Shown: positions 25,388 through 33,650, counted from the stretch's first letter. The stretch is DNA of 64,000 nucleotides from Mesorhizobium sp. ZC-5 (GCF_025753855.1 NZ_JAOWPT010000004.1:231871-295870); one strand, 5' to 3'. The notes: generated by a model not told the origin, from the letters alone. Numbers and translations: made by a program.

Positions 25388-26024
25388 CAACCCGTCGACC
25401 TCGATTACAGCCGCGCAAGCTGAAAACGCCCCCCAGGCCGTGCCGCCCGCGGCGTCAGCCGGGGTCACCCAGGCGACGATCGTCAAGAAGGCGGCGCCGA
25501 AGAGCGACTACAAGCCCGCCGACGTGTCGCCGCAGCGGCGGGTGCAACGCTCTTTCGCGGTCAGGCTCTGGTCGATCCGCCATTCGCGACTGCTTGAATG
25601 GTTCTACGCACGATTTGCCGACATGTTCCTGCTGCTGCATCCATTGTGGAAAGGCATCGGCTACAGCCGTGTCGAGGCGCCGGTGAAATTCATCGAGAAA
25701 CGCGTCAAGGGCTTCATGTTCGACTGCCGCATGTGCGGCCAATGCGTGTTGTCCTCCACCGGCATGTCGTGCCCGATGAACTGCCCGAAGCAATTGCGCA
25801 ATGGACCATGCGGCGGCGTTCGCGCCAACGGCAACTGCGAGGTCGAGCCCGACATGCCGTGCGTCTGGGTCAAGGCCTGGGAAGGCTCGCGGCAGATGGT
25901 GCATGGCGACGCGATCCTGACGGTGCAGAAACCGGTCGATCAGTCGTTGCGCGAGACCTCGGCCTGGCTGCGCGTGACGGCGCAGGCGGCTGCCGCCAAA
26001 GAAGCGGCAAGGACAACCGTATGA
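25380..26024 (+). CDS. MetV-like Cys-rich methylenetetrahydrofolate reductase partner (MTHFR_C, PF12225)
   Basis: A 214-residue protein from ATG 25380 (GAGG four bases upstream). After a low-complexity N-terminus it has a helical region (LLEWFYARFADMFLLLHPLWKG). Then comes a dense Cys motif with Cys116, 119, 122, 131, 135, 144 and 153 (CRMCGQC...SCPMNCPK...GPCGGV), the signature of the MTHFR C-terminal family. In acetogens the equivalent MetV partners MetF and carries metal or Fe-S sites. Here the gene overlaps metF by ATGA, so a MetV-MetF complex is likely. The pair could oxidise methyl-THF with an acceptor other than NADH. The cluster type cannot be told from sequence. Confidence 0.85.
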   Translation: MSDNPSTSITAAQAENAPQAVPPAASAGVTQATIVKKAAPKSDYKPADVSPQRRVQRSFAVRLWSIRHSRLLEWFYARFADMFLLLHPLWKGIGYSRVEAPVKFIEKRVKGFMFDCRMCGQCVLSSTGMSCPMNCPKQLRNGPCGGVRANGNCEVEPDMPCVWVKAWEGSRQMVHGDAILTVQKPVDQSLRETSAWLRVTAQAAAAKEAARTTV

Positions 26025-27121
26025 ACCCGATGCGTCCCCCGCAGCGCGATGAAAACCCGGCGGGTATCGACCTGCCGCTGGAGCCCCTGCCCGGCCATAC
26101 CTCGCGCGGCCGGCTGGAGCGCGTACTTCGGCGCGGCGAGTTCGCAGTGACCACCGAACTCAACCCACCCGACAGCGCCGATCCCGAGGACGTCTACAAC
26201 CGGGCAAAAATCTTCGACGGCTGGGTAGACGCCATCAACGCCGTCGATGCATCCGGCGCGAATTGCCACATGTCGTCGGTCGGCATCTGCGCGCTTCTGA
26301 CCCGTATGGGGTACGCTCCGATCATGCAGATCGCCTGCCGCGACAAGAACCGCATCGCCATCCAGGGCGACGTTCTCGGCGGAGCAGCGATGGGCGTCGC
26401 CAACATGCTCTGCCTCACCGGCGACGGCGTGCAAGCCGGCGACCAGCCGGGCGCCAAGCCTGTCTTCGACCTCGATTCCATGTCGCTGCTCGAGACCATC
26501 CGCATCATGCGCGACAACGGCAAGTTCCTGTCGGGCCGCAAGCTGAGCACACCGCCTCAGCTGTTTCTCGGGGCAGCGGTAAATCCGTTCGCGCCGCCCT
26601 TCGATTTCCGGCCGATCCATCTCGGCAAGAAGATCGCCGCCGGCGCGCAGTTCGTGCAGACCCAGTACTGCTTCGACGTGCCGATGTTCCGCAGCTTCAT
26701 GCAGCGCGCCCGCGATCTGGGCCATACCGAGAATGTTTTCATCCTGTGCGGCGTCGGGCCGCTGGCTTCCGCCAAGACGGCGAAATGGATCCGGTCCAAC
26801 GTGCCGGGCATCCATATCCCCGATGCCATCATCCAGAGGCTTGAAGGCGCACAGGACCAGAAGAAGGAAGGCAAGCAACTGGCGACCGACATCATCAACG
26901 AAGTGAAGGAAATCCCCGGCGTTTCCGGCATCCACGTGATGGCCTACCGCCAGGAGGAGTATGTCGCCGAAATCGTCGATGAATCGGGTGTTTTGAAAGG
27001 ACGGCAGCCATGGAAGCGTGAGACCCGCCGCGACGACCGGCTGGTCGCCGACCGGCTCGACCACCTGCTGCACGACAACGTCACCGAAACCCAGGTCGAC
27101 ATGGTGAAGACCGCGCACTGA
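26021..27121 (+). CDS. metF: Methylenetetrahydrofolate reductase
   Basis: A 366-residue MetF TIM-barrel flavoprotein. ATG 26021 overlaps the metV stop (ATGA). Motifs include AVTTELNPPDSADPEDV near residue 42, INAVDASGANCHMSS, the MQIACRDKNRIAIQGDVLGG block, CLTGDGVQAGDQP and FVQTQYCFDVPMF. It interconverts methyl-THF and methylene-THF with bound FAD. In a catabolic demethylation setting it would work in the oxidative direction, feeding methylene-THF to the folate oxidation route. It is followed after 67 bases by mtrH, with an operator palindrome in between, so mtrH has its own promoter. Confidence 0.92.
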   Translation: MNPMRPPQRDENPAGIDLPLEPLPGHTSRGRLERVLRRGEFAVTTELNPPDSADPEDVYNRAKIFDGWVDAINAVDASGANCHMSSVGICALLTRMGYAPIMQIACRDKNRIAIQGDVLGGAAMGVANMLCLTGDGVQAGDQPGAKPVFDLDSMSLLETIRIMRDNGKFLSGRKLSTPPQLFLGAAVNPFAPPFDFRPIHLGKKIAAGAQFVQTQYCFDVPMFRSFMQRARDLGHTENVFILCGVGPLASAKTAKWIRSNVPGIHIPDAIIQRLEGAQDQKKEGKQLATDIINEVKEIPGVSGIHVMAYRQEEYVAEIVDESGVLKGRQPWKRETRRDDRLVADRLDHLLHDNVTETQVDMVKTAH

Positions 27122-27152
27122 GCGCGTCCACCGCTTGATCGCAACAAGAAAC

Positions 27153-27174
27153 GATATAAAGAAGTCTTTATATC
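27153..27174. promoter_or_regulatory. Perfect palindromic operator upstream of mtrH (SahR/SamR-like)
   Basis: GATATAAAGA (27153-27162), AG, TCTTTATATC (27165-27174): perfect 10-base arms with a 2-base spacer, 14 bases before the mtrH ATG. The bmt gene carries an imperfect copy at 11077-11098. It resembles the sites I recall for SAH/SAM-responsive ArsR-type regulators of methionine genes in Rhizobiales. Its closeness to the start implies repression. Confidence 0.7.
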
Positions 27175-27188
27175 TTACGGAGAGCTTC

Positions 27189-28163
27189 ATGACCCGCACG
27201 ATCGTTGCCTCGGCGACACGAGAAATCATCATCGGCTTCGACCAGCCCTTTTGCGTGATCGGCGAGCGCATCAACCCGACCGGCCGCAAGAAACTCGCCG
27301 CCGAAATGATCGCCGGCAATTTCGAGACGGTGATCAAGGATGCGCTGGAACAGGCAGCCTGTGGCGCGACCATGCTCGACGTCAACGCCGGCGTTACCGC
27401 CGTCGACCCCAACGCCACCGAACCGGCGCTGTTGGTGCAGACCCTGGAGATCGTCCAGAACCTTGTCGACCTGCCGCTGTCGATCGACAGTTCCGTCACC
27501 GCCGCGATCGAAGCCGCGCTGAAGGTGGCGAAGGGCCGCCCGCTGGTGAATTCTGTCACCGGCGAGGAGGAAAAGCTTGAAGCCATCCTGCCGCTGGTCA
27601 AGAAATACAACGTTCCCGTCGTCGCCATCTCCAACGACGAGACCGGTATTTCGATGGACCCTGATGTTCGCTTCGCCGTCGCCAAGAAGATCGTCGAGCG
27701 CTGCGCCGACCACGGCATTCCGGCGCATGATGTCGTGGTCGACCCGCTGGTGATGCCGATCGGCGCGCTGGGCGACGCCGGCCGCCAGGTGTTCGCGCTG
27801 CTGCGCCGCCTGCGCGAGGAGTTGAAGGTCAACACGACTTGCGGCCTCTCCAACATCTCTTTCGGCCTGCCGCACCGCCACGGCATCAATGCTGCCTTCA
27901 TCCCGATGGTGATCGGCGCCGGCATGACCTCGGCGATCATGAACCCGGTGCGCCCGCAGGAAATGGAAGCCGTGCGCGGCGCCAACGTGCTCAACGGCAC
28001 CGACAAGGACTGCATGACCTGGATCAAGACCTACAAGGACTATAAGCCTGCCGAAGGCGGGCATCCCGTCGCAGCACCCGTCGCCGTCAATGCGCCAGGC
28101 GACGGTGCCGCGGCCGGTGGCCGCCGCCGCGGTGGACGTGAAGCGCGGATGGCACGGGGGTAG
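27189..28163 (+). CDS. MtrH-type methyltetrahydrofolate:corrinoid methyltransferase
   Basis: A 324-residue pterin-binding TIM-barrel protein, ATG 27189 behind ACGGAGAG. It matches the MetH pterin-domain/AcsE/MtrH family: CVIGERINPTGRKK at residue 20, LDVNAGVTAVDPN, SIDSSV, NSVTGEEEKLE, AISNDETGI and GLSNISFGLP. It would take the methyl group from methyl-Co(III) corrinoid protein and give methyl-THF (or the reverse). The last 20 or so residues are an Arg/Gly-rich tail (GGRRRGGREARMARG). It is controlled separately from metF by the palindrome, and RACo follows 10 bases after its stop. Confidence 0.92.
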   Translation: MTRTIVASATREIIIGFDQPFCVIGERINPTGRKKLAAEMIAGNFETVIKDALEQAACGATMLDVNAGVTAVDPNATEPALLVQTLEIVQNLVDLPLSIDSSVTAAIEAALKVAKGRPLVNSVTGEEEKLEAILPLVKKYNVPVVAISNDETGISMDPDVRFAVAKKIVERCADHGIPAHDVVVDPLVMPIGALGDAGRQVFALLRRLREELKVNTTCGLSNISFGLPHRHGINAAFIPMVIGAGMTSAIMNPVRPQEMEAVRGANVLNGTDKDCMTWIKTYKDYKPAEGGHPVAAPVAVNAPGDGAAAGGRRRGGREARMARG

Positions 28164-28173
28164 GCGCTTAATC

Positions 28174-30282
28174 GTGAACCCGCCCGCCAACATCACCGAT
28201 CCGCTCGTCCTGTTCATGCCGTCCGGCAAGCGCGGACGGTTTCCGGTCGGGACACCGGTGCTCGATGCGGCGCGGTCGCTCGGCGTCTATGTCGAGAGCG
28301 TCTGCGGCGGGCGCGCCACCTGCGGGCGCTGCCAGATCGAGGTCCAGGAAGGCAATTTCGCCAAGCACAAGATCGTCTCGTCCAACGACCACATCTCGCC
28401 GAAGGGTGCCAAGGAGGATCGCTACGAGCGCGTGCGCGGCCTTCCCCAGCACCGCCGTCTCTCCTGCTCCGCGCAGATTCTCGGCGACCTCGTCATCGAC
28501 GTGCCGCAGGACACCGTCATCAACGCACAGGTGGTGCGCAAGGCTGCCACCGACCGCGTCATCGAGCGCAACGCCGCCGTCCAGCTGTGCTACGTCGAGG
28601 TCGAGGAACCCGACATGCACAAGCCGCTCGGCGACCTCGACCGGCTGAAGGTCGCACTCGAGACGGACTGGGGCTGGAAGGATTTGCTGGTGGCTCCGCA
28701 TCTCATCCCGCAGATCCAGAAGATCATGCGCACCACCTTGCCGGACCAGCCTCCCGTCTCGCCCGGGAAATGGGGCGTCACAGCCGCGATCCACCGCGAC
28801 ATGGATTCCTCGCGGCCGTTCATCATCGGCCTGTTCCCCGGCCTGAAGAACGAAGCCTACGGCATCGCCTGCGACATCGGCTCCACCACCATCGCAATGC
28901 ATCTGGTGTCGCTGCTGTCCGGCCGCATCGCCGCCTCGTCCGGCACCTCCAACCCGCAGATCCGTTTCGGCGAGGATCTGATGAGCCGCGTCTCCTACGT
29001 GATGATGAATCCCGACGGGCGCGGGGCGATGACCAAGGCGGTGCGCGAAGCCGTCAACACGCTGATCGGCAAGGTCTGCGAGGAAGGCCAGGCCCACCGC
29101 GAAGATATTTTCGACTGCGTCTTCGTCGCCAACCCCATCATGCATCACCTTTTCCTCGGCATCGATCCGACCGAACTTGGCCAGGCCCCATTCGCGCTTG
29201 CCGTATCGGGTGCATTGCAGTTCTGGGCACACGAGATCGGCATCAACGTCAATCCCGGCGCGCGCCTCTATACGCTGCCGTGCATCGCCGGTCATGTCGG
29301 AGCCGACGCTGCCGGTGCGACGCTGTCGGAAGGCCTGTACCGGCAGGACAAGATGATGCTTCTGGTCGATGTCGGCACCAACGCCGAGATCATCCTGGGC
29401 AACAGCACCCGCGTGGTGGCGGCATCCTCGCCGACCGGGCCTGCATTCGAGGGTGCCGAGATTTCATCCGGCCAGCGCGCCGCCCCCGGCGCCATCGAGC
29501 GGGTGCGCATCGACCCGGATACGCTGGAGCCGAAATACCGCGTCATCGGTGTCGACAAATGGTCGGACGAAGAAGGATTTGAAGACGAATCCTGGGCTAC
29601 CGGCGTCACCGGCATCTGCGGCTCGGCGATCATCGAGGTCGTCGCCGAAATGTATCTTTCCGGCATCATTTCGGAAGACGGCGTCCTCGACGGCTCGCTT
29701 GCGGCGAAAAGTCCGCGTATCATCCAGAATGGCCGCACCTTTTCGTATCTGCTGCGCGAGGGACGCACCGGCGAGCCGAAAATCACCATCACCCAGAACG
29801 ACATCAGGGCCATCCAGCTCGCCAAGGCAGCCCTTTATGCCGGCGTCAAGCTGCTGATGGAAAAGCAGGGCGTCGAGACGGTCGATACCATTCGCTTCGC
29901 CGGCGCCTTCGGCTCCTTCATCGATCCGAAATACGCCATGGTGCTCGGCCTCATTCCGGATTGCGATCTCGCCGAGGTCAAGGCCGTCGGCAACGCCGCC
30001 GGCACCGGCGCGCTGATGGCATTGCTCAACCGCAACCATCGCCGCGAGATCGAGAAAGAGGTTTCCCGGATCGAGAAGATCGAGACCGCGCTGGAACCGC
30101 ATTTCCAGCAGCTCTTCATCGACGCGATGGCGCTGCCCAACAAGGTCGATCCCTTCCCGAAGCTCTCCGAACAGGTGAAGCTGCCGCCGCGAAAGACGGC
30201 CAGCGAGGATGGCGTCTCCGGTGATGCGGCGCCGCGCCGGCGTTCACGCGAGGAACGCGCGGCCCGCCGCAACCGCGACTGA
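28174..30282 (+). CDS. RACo-type ATP-dependent reductive activator of corrinoid proteins (ASKHA/DUF4445)
   Basis: A 702-residue protein starting at GTG 28174, ten bases after mtrH. A plant-type [2Fe-2S] domain (residues 15-105) has Cys44, Cys50, Cys53 and Cys98. A middle domain follows, then an actin-like ASKHA domain from about 230 (YGIACDIGSTTIAMHL, LLVDVGTNAEIILG, AGAFGSF). RACo proteins reduce inactive Co(II) corrinoid to Co(I) using ATP, unlike the 4Fe-4S RamA of methanogens. The C-terminus is an Arg-rich tail (APRRRSREERAARRNRD). A GTG start is chosen because the next ATG (28216) would clip the Fe-S domain. Its place in the operon makes it the repair enzyme for the corrinoid protein at 21890. 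Confidence 0.92.
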   Translation: MNPPANITDPLVLFMPSGKRGRFPVGTPVLDAARSLGVYVESVCGGRATCGRCQIEVQEGNFAKHKIVSSNDHISPKGAKEDRYERVRGLPQHRRLSCSAQILGDLVIDVPQDTVINAQVVRKAATDRVIERNAAVQLCYVEVEEPDMHKPLGDLDRLKVALETDWGWKDLLVAPHLIPQIQKIMRTTLPDQPPVSPGKWGVTAAIHRDMDSSRPFIIGLFPGLKNEAYGIACDIGSTTIAMHLVSLLSGRIAASSGTSNPQIRFGEDLMSRVSYVMMNPDGRGAMTKAVREAVNTLIGKVCEEGQAHREDIFDCVFVANPIMHHLFLGIDPTELGQAPFALAVSGALQFWAHEIGINVNPGARLYTLPCIAGHVGADAAGATLSEGLYRQDKMMLLVDVGTNAEIILGNSTRVVAASSPTGPAFEGAEISSGQRAAPGAIERVRIDPDTLEPKYRVIGVDKWSDEEGFEDESWATGVTGICGSAIIEVVAEMYLSGIISEDGVLDGSLAAKSPRIIQNGRTFSYLLREGRTGEPKITITQNDIRAIQLAKAALYAGVKLLMEKQGVETVDTIRFAGAFGSFIDPKYAMVLGLIPDCDLAEVKAVGNAAGTGALMALLNRNHRREIEKEVSRIEKIETALEPHFQQLFIDAMALPNKVDPFPKLSEQVKLPPRKTASEDGVSGDAAPRRRSREERAARRNRD

Positions 30283-30319
30283 CGCTAGGTCGCATCGGGC
30301 TGAGTACGAAAGATGTGAC

Positions 30320-30700
30320 ATGGGCAGGCTTAGAGAAATCGTCTTCGATTGCGAGAAGCCTTCAGCACTGGCTCGCTTCTGGGCGGAGGTGCTCGATGGT
30401 TACCGGACCCGCCCCTATGATGACACCGAGATCGCGCGCCTGGCAGCTCTTGGGTTCACGCCGGAAACCGACCCGACAGTGATGGTGGACGGGCCTGGAC
30501 CCAGCCTCTGCTTTCAGCACGTCCAGCAGCGCAGGTACGATCACAATCGCATCCACGTCGATATCGCCGTTTCCGACCGCCGGCGTGAAATAGACAGGCA
30601 TCGCGCGCTTGGTGCCTCGGTCTGGCGGGAAGCGGAACGTTACACTGTGATGCGCGACCTCGAAGGAAATCAATACTGCCTCGTCGAGGTCGAGGCGTAA
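30320..30700 (+). CDS. VOC (glyoxalase-like) superfamily protein
   Basis: A 126-residue protein from ATG 30320 with two beta-alpha-beta-beta-beta modules of the vicinal oxygen chelate fold: LREIVFDCEKPSALARFWAEVL at the start and YTVMRDLEGNQYCLVE at the end. His in NRIHVDIAV and Glu in the last strand are likely metal-site residues. The subgroup (Glyoxalase_6-like) has no fixed activity. It follows RACo by 37 bases in the same direction, but a functional link is not evident. Confidence 0.78.
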   Translation: MGRLREIVFDCEKPSALARFWAEVLDGYRTRPYDDTEIARLAALGFTPETDPTVMVDGPGPSLCFQHVQQRRYDHNRIHVDIAVSDRRREIDRHRALGASVWREAERYTVMRDLEGNQYCLVEVEA

Positions 30701-31037
30701 CTGCGTGGGAAGATCCCCGGCTGCATCGCATGGAACGCGAGCAGCCACTTGGGTAACGCATTTGCCCTGTCAGGTAGTCGCTTCGTCACTGGACCAATTC
30801 ATTTGCACATAAATGATCCAGCCGGCGCGTGAAGCGCCACTTTGCTGCCGTTTCATTACAGCAGAAGCTGCAACTTCGGCATGTCGCAAGCCGCACGGCT
30901 GTGAAGATGTCCCTGTAAAACCGGGCTCACCGAAGCGTGAACGCAACCAGCCGGAGTGTGATCGCGCGTGCATGGCAGCGTTTAGGCTTTTCTGCGACGA
31001 ACGCCCCAAAAGACGCCAACAACAATAGGCAATCGAA
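30701..31037. other. 337-base intergenic region
   Basis: No gene is supported here. A TGTCGCAA string occurs at 30882-30889, similar to the boxes found elsewhere, but no convincing -10 lies at the matching distance. The region should include the L,D-transpeptidase promoter. Confidence 0.4.
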
Positions 31038-31718
31038 ATGTCCCTTTTCCTGACCCGCCGTTCGTTTGTGCTTGCGGCCCCCTTCATCATGGCCGGTTGC
31101 GCCAGCAGCCAACGGATCCCGTCCCCCTCGGTTGGGAAAAGGCAAGTCCCCCAATATTATCTCGACATGTATGCGGCGGTCGAAACCGAGCCTTTTCCGA
31201 TCCCCGCTCCAGATCTCACCAAGATCGATCCGAAATACTACCGCCAGGAGGTCGCTTATCAAGGGCTTGAGCCGGCCGGCACGGTCGTCGTCGACACGCG
31301 ACAACGCTTCCTTTTTCTGCTGCTCGGCGAGCAGCAGGCGCTGCGCTACGGTATCGGAGTGGGTAAGGCCGGGCTGGAGTTTGAAGGCACCGGGGTCATC
31401 CAGTACAAACGCGAATGGCCGCGCTGGACGCCGACGCAGGACATGATCGCGCGCGAGCCAGAACGCTACGGTCCACTGGCCGGCGGCATGGAGCCAGGCC
31501 CGACCAATCCGCTCGGCGCACGTGCGCTCTATCTGTTCAAGAACGGCGTCGACACGCTTTACCGCATTCACGGGACCAGCGAGGACTGGTCGATCGGCCG
31601 CTCGATCTCCAGCGGCTGCATCCGTCTGCTTAATCAGGACATCATCGATCTGCATCGACGCGTCGCCAATGGCACGCGGGTGGTGGTGCTGCAAGAGCAC
31701 ACGACACCGACGGCTTGA
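31038..31718 (+). CDS. L,D-transpeptidase (YkuD) lipoprotein
   Basis: A 226-residue protein with a twin-Arg-containing lipoprotein signal (LTRRSFVLAAPFIMAGCAS, lipobox Cys near residue 21) and a YkuD catalytic domain. The active-site motif HGTSEDW...SSGCIRLLN contains His178 and nucleophile Cys194. Such enzymes make 3-3 cross-links in peptidoglycan or attach proteins to it. The ATG at 31038 lacks a strong ribosome site. A 9-bp hairpin 13 bases after the stop probably ends the transcript. Confidence 0.9.
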   Translation: MSLFLTRRSFVLAAPFIMAGCASSQRIPSPSVGKRQVPQYYLDMYAAVETEPFPIPAPDLTKIDPKYYRQEVAYQGLEPAGTVVVDTRQRFLFLLLGEQQALRYGIGVGKAGLEFEGTGVIQYKREWPRWTPTQDMIAREPERYGPLAGGMEPGPTNPLGARALYLFKNGVDTLYRIHGTSEDWSIGRSISSGCIRLLNQDIIDLHRRVANGTRVVVLQEHTTPTA

Positions 31719-31731
31719 TCGCGAAATGCTC

Positions 31732-31760
31732 GCCAGTGCCACCGTTGAGCCGGCACTGGC
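31732..31760. terminator. Hairpin after the L,D-transpeptidase gene
   Basis: GCCAGTGCC (31732-31740) and GGCACTGGC (31752-31760) form a perfect 9-bp stem with an 11-base loop. No clear T-tract follows, so the strength is uncertain. Confidence 0.5.
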
Positions 31761-31911
31761 CTCCGGCAAGGCTTTTCACCCAACTTGACATCACCGAGCA
31801 CGCCATCGACATGCGCGTCGGGCGCGAGATCGGATCGTGGCGTTCCTCACCGATAAAAAGCCGGCTCGCCATCAGATGGCGGCCGGCCTCGATTGCAATA
31901 TCTGAGCTAAG

Positions 31912-32811
31912 CTAGAACTTGCCCGTTTCCTTGAAGGTTTCGAACGTCGCGCGGATGTGGTCCGCGGCTGCCTTGACCGGCGCCTGGGCATCGGGTGCCA
32001 CCAGCATCGCCAGGCTGTAATTGCCGATCACCGGCAGGCCGGTCTTGGTTCCGAGTTCGACCATGTCGCCGGTGATGAAGGATTTCGGCAGCGGCGCGAT
32101 CGCCAGGTCGGCCATGATCGCGGCGCGCTGGCCGGCGGTGTGGGCGCTCATATAGGCGATGCGGTAGTTGCGGCCGTCGCGGCCAAGCGCCTCCAGCGCC
32201 CCTGCCCGCCATGCGCAGCCTTCCTCCCATACCGAAACCGGCAATGGCTCGCGCAGATGGGCGCAACCGCCCTTGGCGCCGGCCCATACGATAGGCTCGG
32301 TCAGCAGGATTTCGGCGCCGGCGGCGTCCGCCTTGACCGAATTGGTGAGCAGCGTGATGTCCAGCGCCCTGTCGTCCATGCGCCGGCGCAGATTGCTGCT
32401 CTGGTCGATGATGACGTCGACGGCGATCGACGGATGCGACTGCGCGAAACGCTTCAGGACGTTCGGCAGCACGCGCTCACCATAGTCGTCCGGCGACCCG
32501 AGCCGGACCACGCCCGTAATGTCGGGAATGATGAACTTCGACACCGCCTCGCGGTTCACCGCCAGCATGCGGCGGGCATAGCCGAGCAACATTTCGCCAT
32601 CGGTGGTCAAGGTGACCGAACGCGCGTCGCGCGCGAAGACCGAGCGGCCGAGAATATCTTCCAGCTTCTTGATCTGCATGGAAACCGCCGACGGCGTACG
32701 AAACACCGCATTGGCAGCCGTCGTGAAACTGCCGGTTTCGGCAATCGCCACGAACGTGCGCAAAACATCGAGATCGAGCAACGGCAGCGGGTGATTGAGT
32801 GGTGCGGTCAT
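31912..32811 (-). CDS. LysR-family transcriptional regulator
   Basis: A 299-residue LysR protein. The N-terminal HTH (LDVLRTFVAIAETGSFTTAANAV...SAVSMQIKKLEDILG) spans about residues 13-72, and the substrate-binding domain follows from about 100 (VRLGSPDDYGERVLPNVLK). Co-inducer identity is not readable. It is divergent from the DUF1127 gene, and a T-N11-A LysR box sits between the two genes, so it probably regulates DUF1127 and itself. Confidence 0.9.
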   Translation of the reverse strand: MTAPLNHPLPLLDLDVLRTFVAIAETGSFTTAANAVFRTPSAVSMQIKKLEDILGRSVFARDARSVTLTTDGEMLLGYARRMLAVNREAVSKFIIPDITGVVRLGSPDDYGERVLPNVLKRFAQSHPSIAVDVIIDQSSNLRRRMDDRALDITLLTNSVKADAAGAEILLTEPIVWAGAKGGCAHLREPLPVSVWEEGCAWRAGALEALGRDGRNYRIAYMSAHTAGQRAAIMADLAIAPLPKSFITGDMVELGTKTGLPVIGNYSLAMLVAPDAQAPVKAAADHIRATFETFKETGKF

Positions 32812-32849
32812 CGGCTTTGCTCTTCAATTTTTCTGAACAAGTGGATCAC

Positions 32850-32868
32850 TTCATTTCGATTGATTGAA
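32850..32868. promoter_or_regulatory. LysR-type T-N11-A box between LysR and DUF1127 genes
   Basis: TTCA (32850-32853), eleven bases, TGAA (32865-32868). This is the textbook LysR half-site spacing. It lies 39 bases from the LysR start and 69 bases from the DUF1127 start. Confidence 0.55.
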
Positions 32869-32936
32869 CCTCAAAACTGTCGGATAGTCAATATGCGGAT
32901 TGGGAAATGCCCTCCGCAAACCGAGAGGAGAAGGAA

Positions 32937-33107
32937 ATGTCCGTCTATTCAGCATTGAGCACTATTGCCGCCGAATGGCGTTCAGCCCGCGAGGAGGCTC
33001 GCACCCGCCGCATCGTCGGCTCGCTGCCGATCGAGATCCAGAAGGACATCGGCTGGCGCGACAGCCCCTCGACACGCCAGGCTTCGATTTGGTCCAAGCA
33101 GCAGTGA
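32937..33107 (+). CDS. DUF1127 small protein
   Basis: 56 residues from ATG 32937, behind a purine-rich GAGGAGAAGGAA site. It contains the DUF1127 core (REEARTRRIVGSLPIEIQKDIGW), an Arg-rich helix ending in the conserved D-I-G-W. Small DUF1127 proteins in rhizobia and Agrobacterium influence phosphate, C/N and RNA metabolism. Divergent LysR control is likely. A 13-bp perfect stem-loop follows 25 bases after the stop. Confidence 0.85.
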   Translation: MSVYSALSTIAAEWRSAREEARTRRIVGSLPIEIQKDIGWRDSPSTRQASIWSKQQ

Positions 33108-33131
33108 GCGGCGGTGTGGCTGCCACAGAAC

Positions 33132-33164
33132 CTGCATCGCAGGATTGCCCGTCCTGCGATGCAG
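33132..33164 (+). terminator. Perfect 13-bp stem-loop after DUF1127
   Basis: CTGCATCGCAGGA (33132-33144) and TCCTGCGATGCAG (33152-33164) pair perfectly around TTGCCCG. No T-run follows, so it may stabilise the mRNA end rather than terminate by itself. Confidence 0.55.
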
Positions 33165-33438
33165 CATCGGTGCCGGCACCGCAGCCATGCACGGCACGCA
33201 TGCCGCATATGAAATAGGCGCATAACGTCTCAAAATCAGGCTTATTGCCTTGTAAATGAACAGAATTTCGGCTGATCCAGCTCAAAAGCGTCGTTTTTCG
33301 TGTCGCTTTTCATATCAACCGCTTCGCTTTTACCGCTGCGTGTGCGCCGCACAATGATTATATCAGCGTCATCAACGAGCTGCCCCACTCCTTCAAGCGA
33401 AGGCGCCCCGTGTAACCCTGACTGCATGGAGACGTGTC
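33165..33438. other. Gene-free stretch between DUF1127 and the 45-aa gene
   Basis: It contains a 14-base perfect palindrome at 33168-33181 (CGGTGCCGGCACCG). A frame on the minus strand at 33242-33427 has no ribosome site or recognisable product. Nothing else is supported. Confidence 0.35.
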
Positions 33439-33576
33439 ATGAAACTTTTTTCCCGCTTTTTCGGCCGCCGCGAATCGAACCTGACCACCGCTCTTGAGCG
33501 CCAGCGCCTCGGCAAGACCATGCCCGGCCAGACGGCTGCCATGGCGGGTTCGCGCCTCGGCTTCCTCATCAACTAA
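33439..33576 (+). CDS. Small basic hypothetical protein (45 aa)
   Basis: ATG 33439 with GGAG seven bases upstream, ending at TAA 33574-33576. The product begins MKLFSRFFGRRESNLTTALE and has a Phe/Arg-rich amphipathic N-terminus, then a Gly/Ala/Met-rich end (AAMAGSRLGFLIN). It could be a small membrane-associated protein. A near-ideal intrinsic terminator follows 37 bases later, which supports a real short transcript. I do not recognise the family. Confidence 0.5.
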   Translation: MKLFSRFFGRRESNLTTALERQRLGKTMPGQTAAMAGSRLGFLIN

Positions 33577-33613
33577 CTGTAGCATTTCGGGCCGGCTCGC
33601 CGGCAGATGGTTC

Positions 33614-33650
33614 AAACGCCGCGCAGGTGCCTCCCCTTGCGCGGCGTTTT
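33614..33650 (+). terminator. Strong rho-independent terminator
   Basis: AAACGCCGCGCA (33614-33625) and TGCGCGGCGTTT (33638-33649) form perfect 12-base arms around a 12-base loop, followed by T. It ends the 45-aa gene transcript. Confidence 0.8.

Noticed and set aside
33242..33427. 61-residue frame on the minus strand
   Set aside because: No ribosome site, no family and a poor N-terminus; it lies in a structured intergenic stretch.
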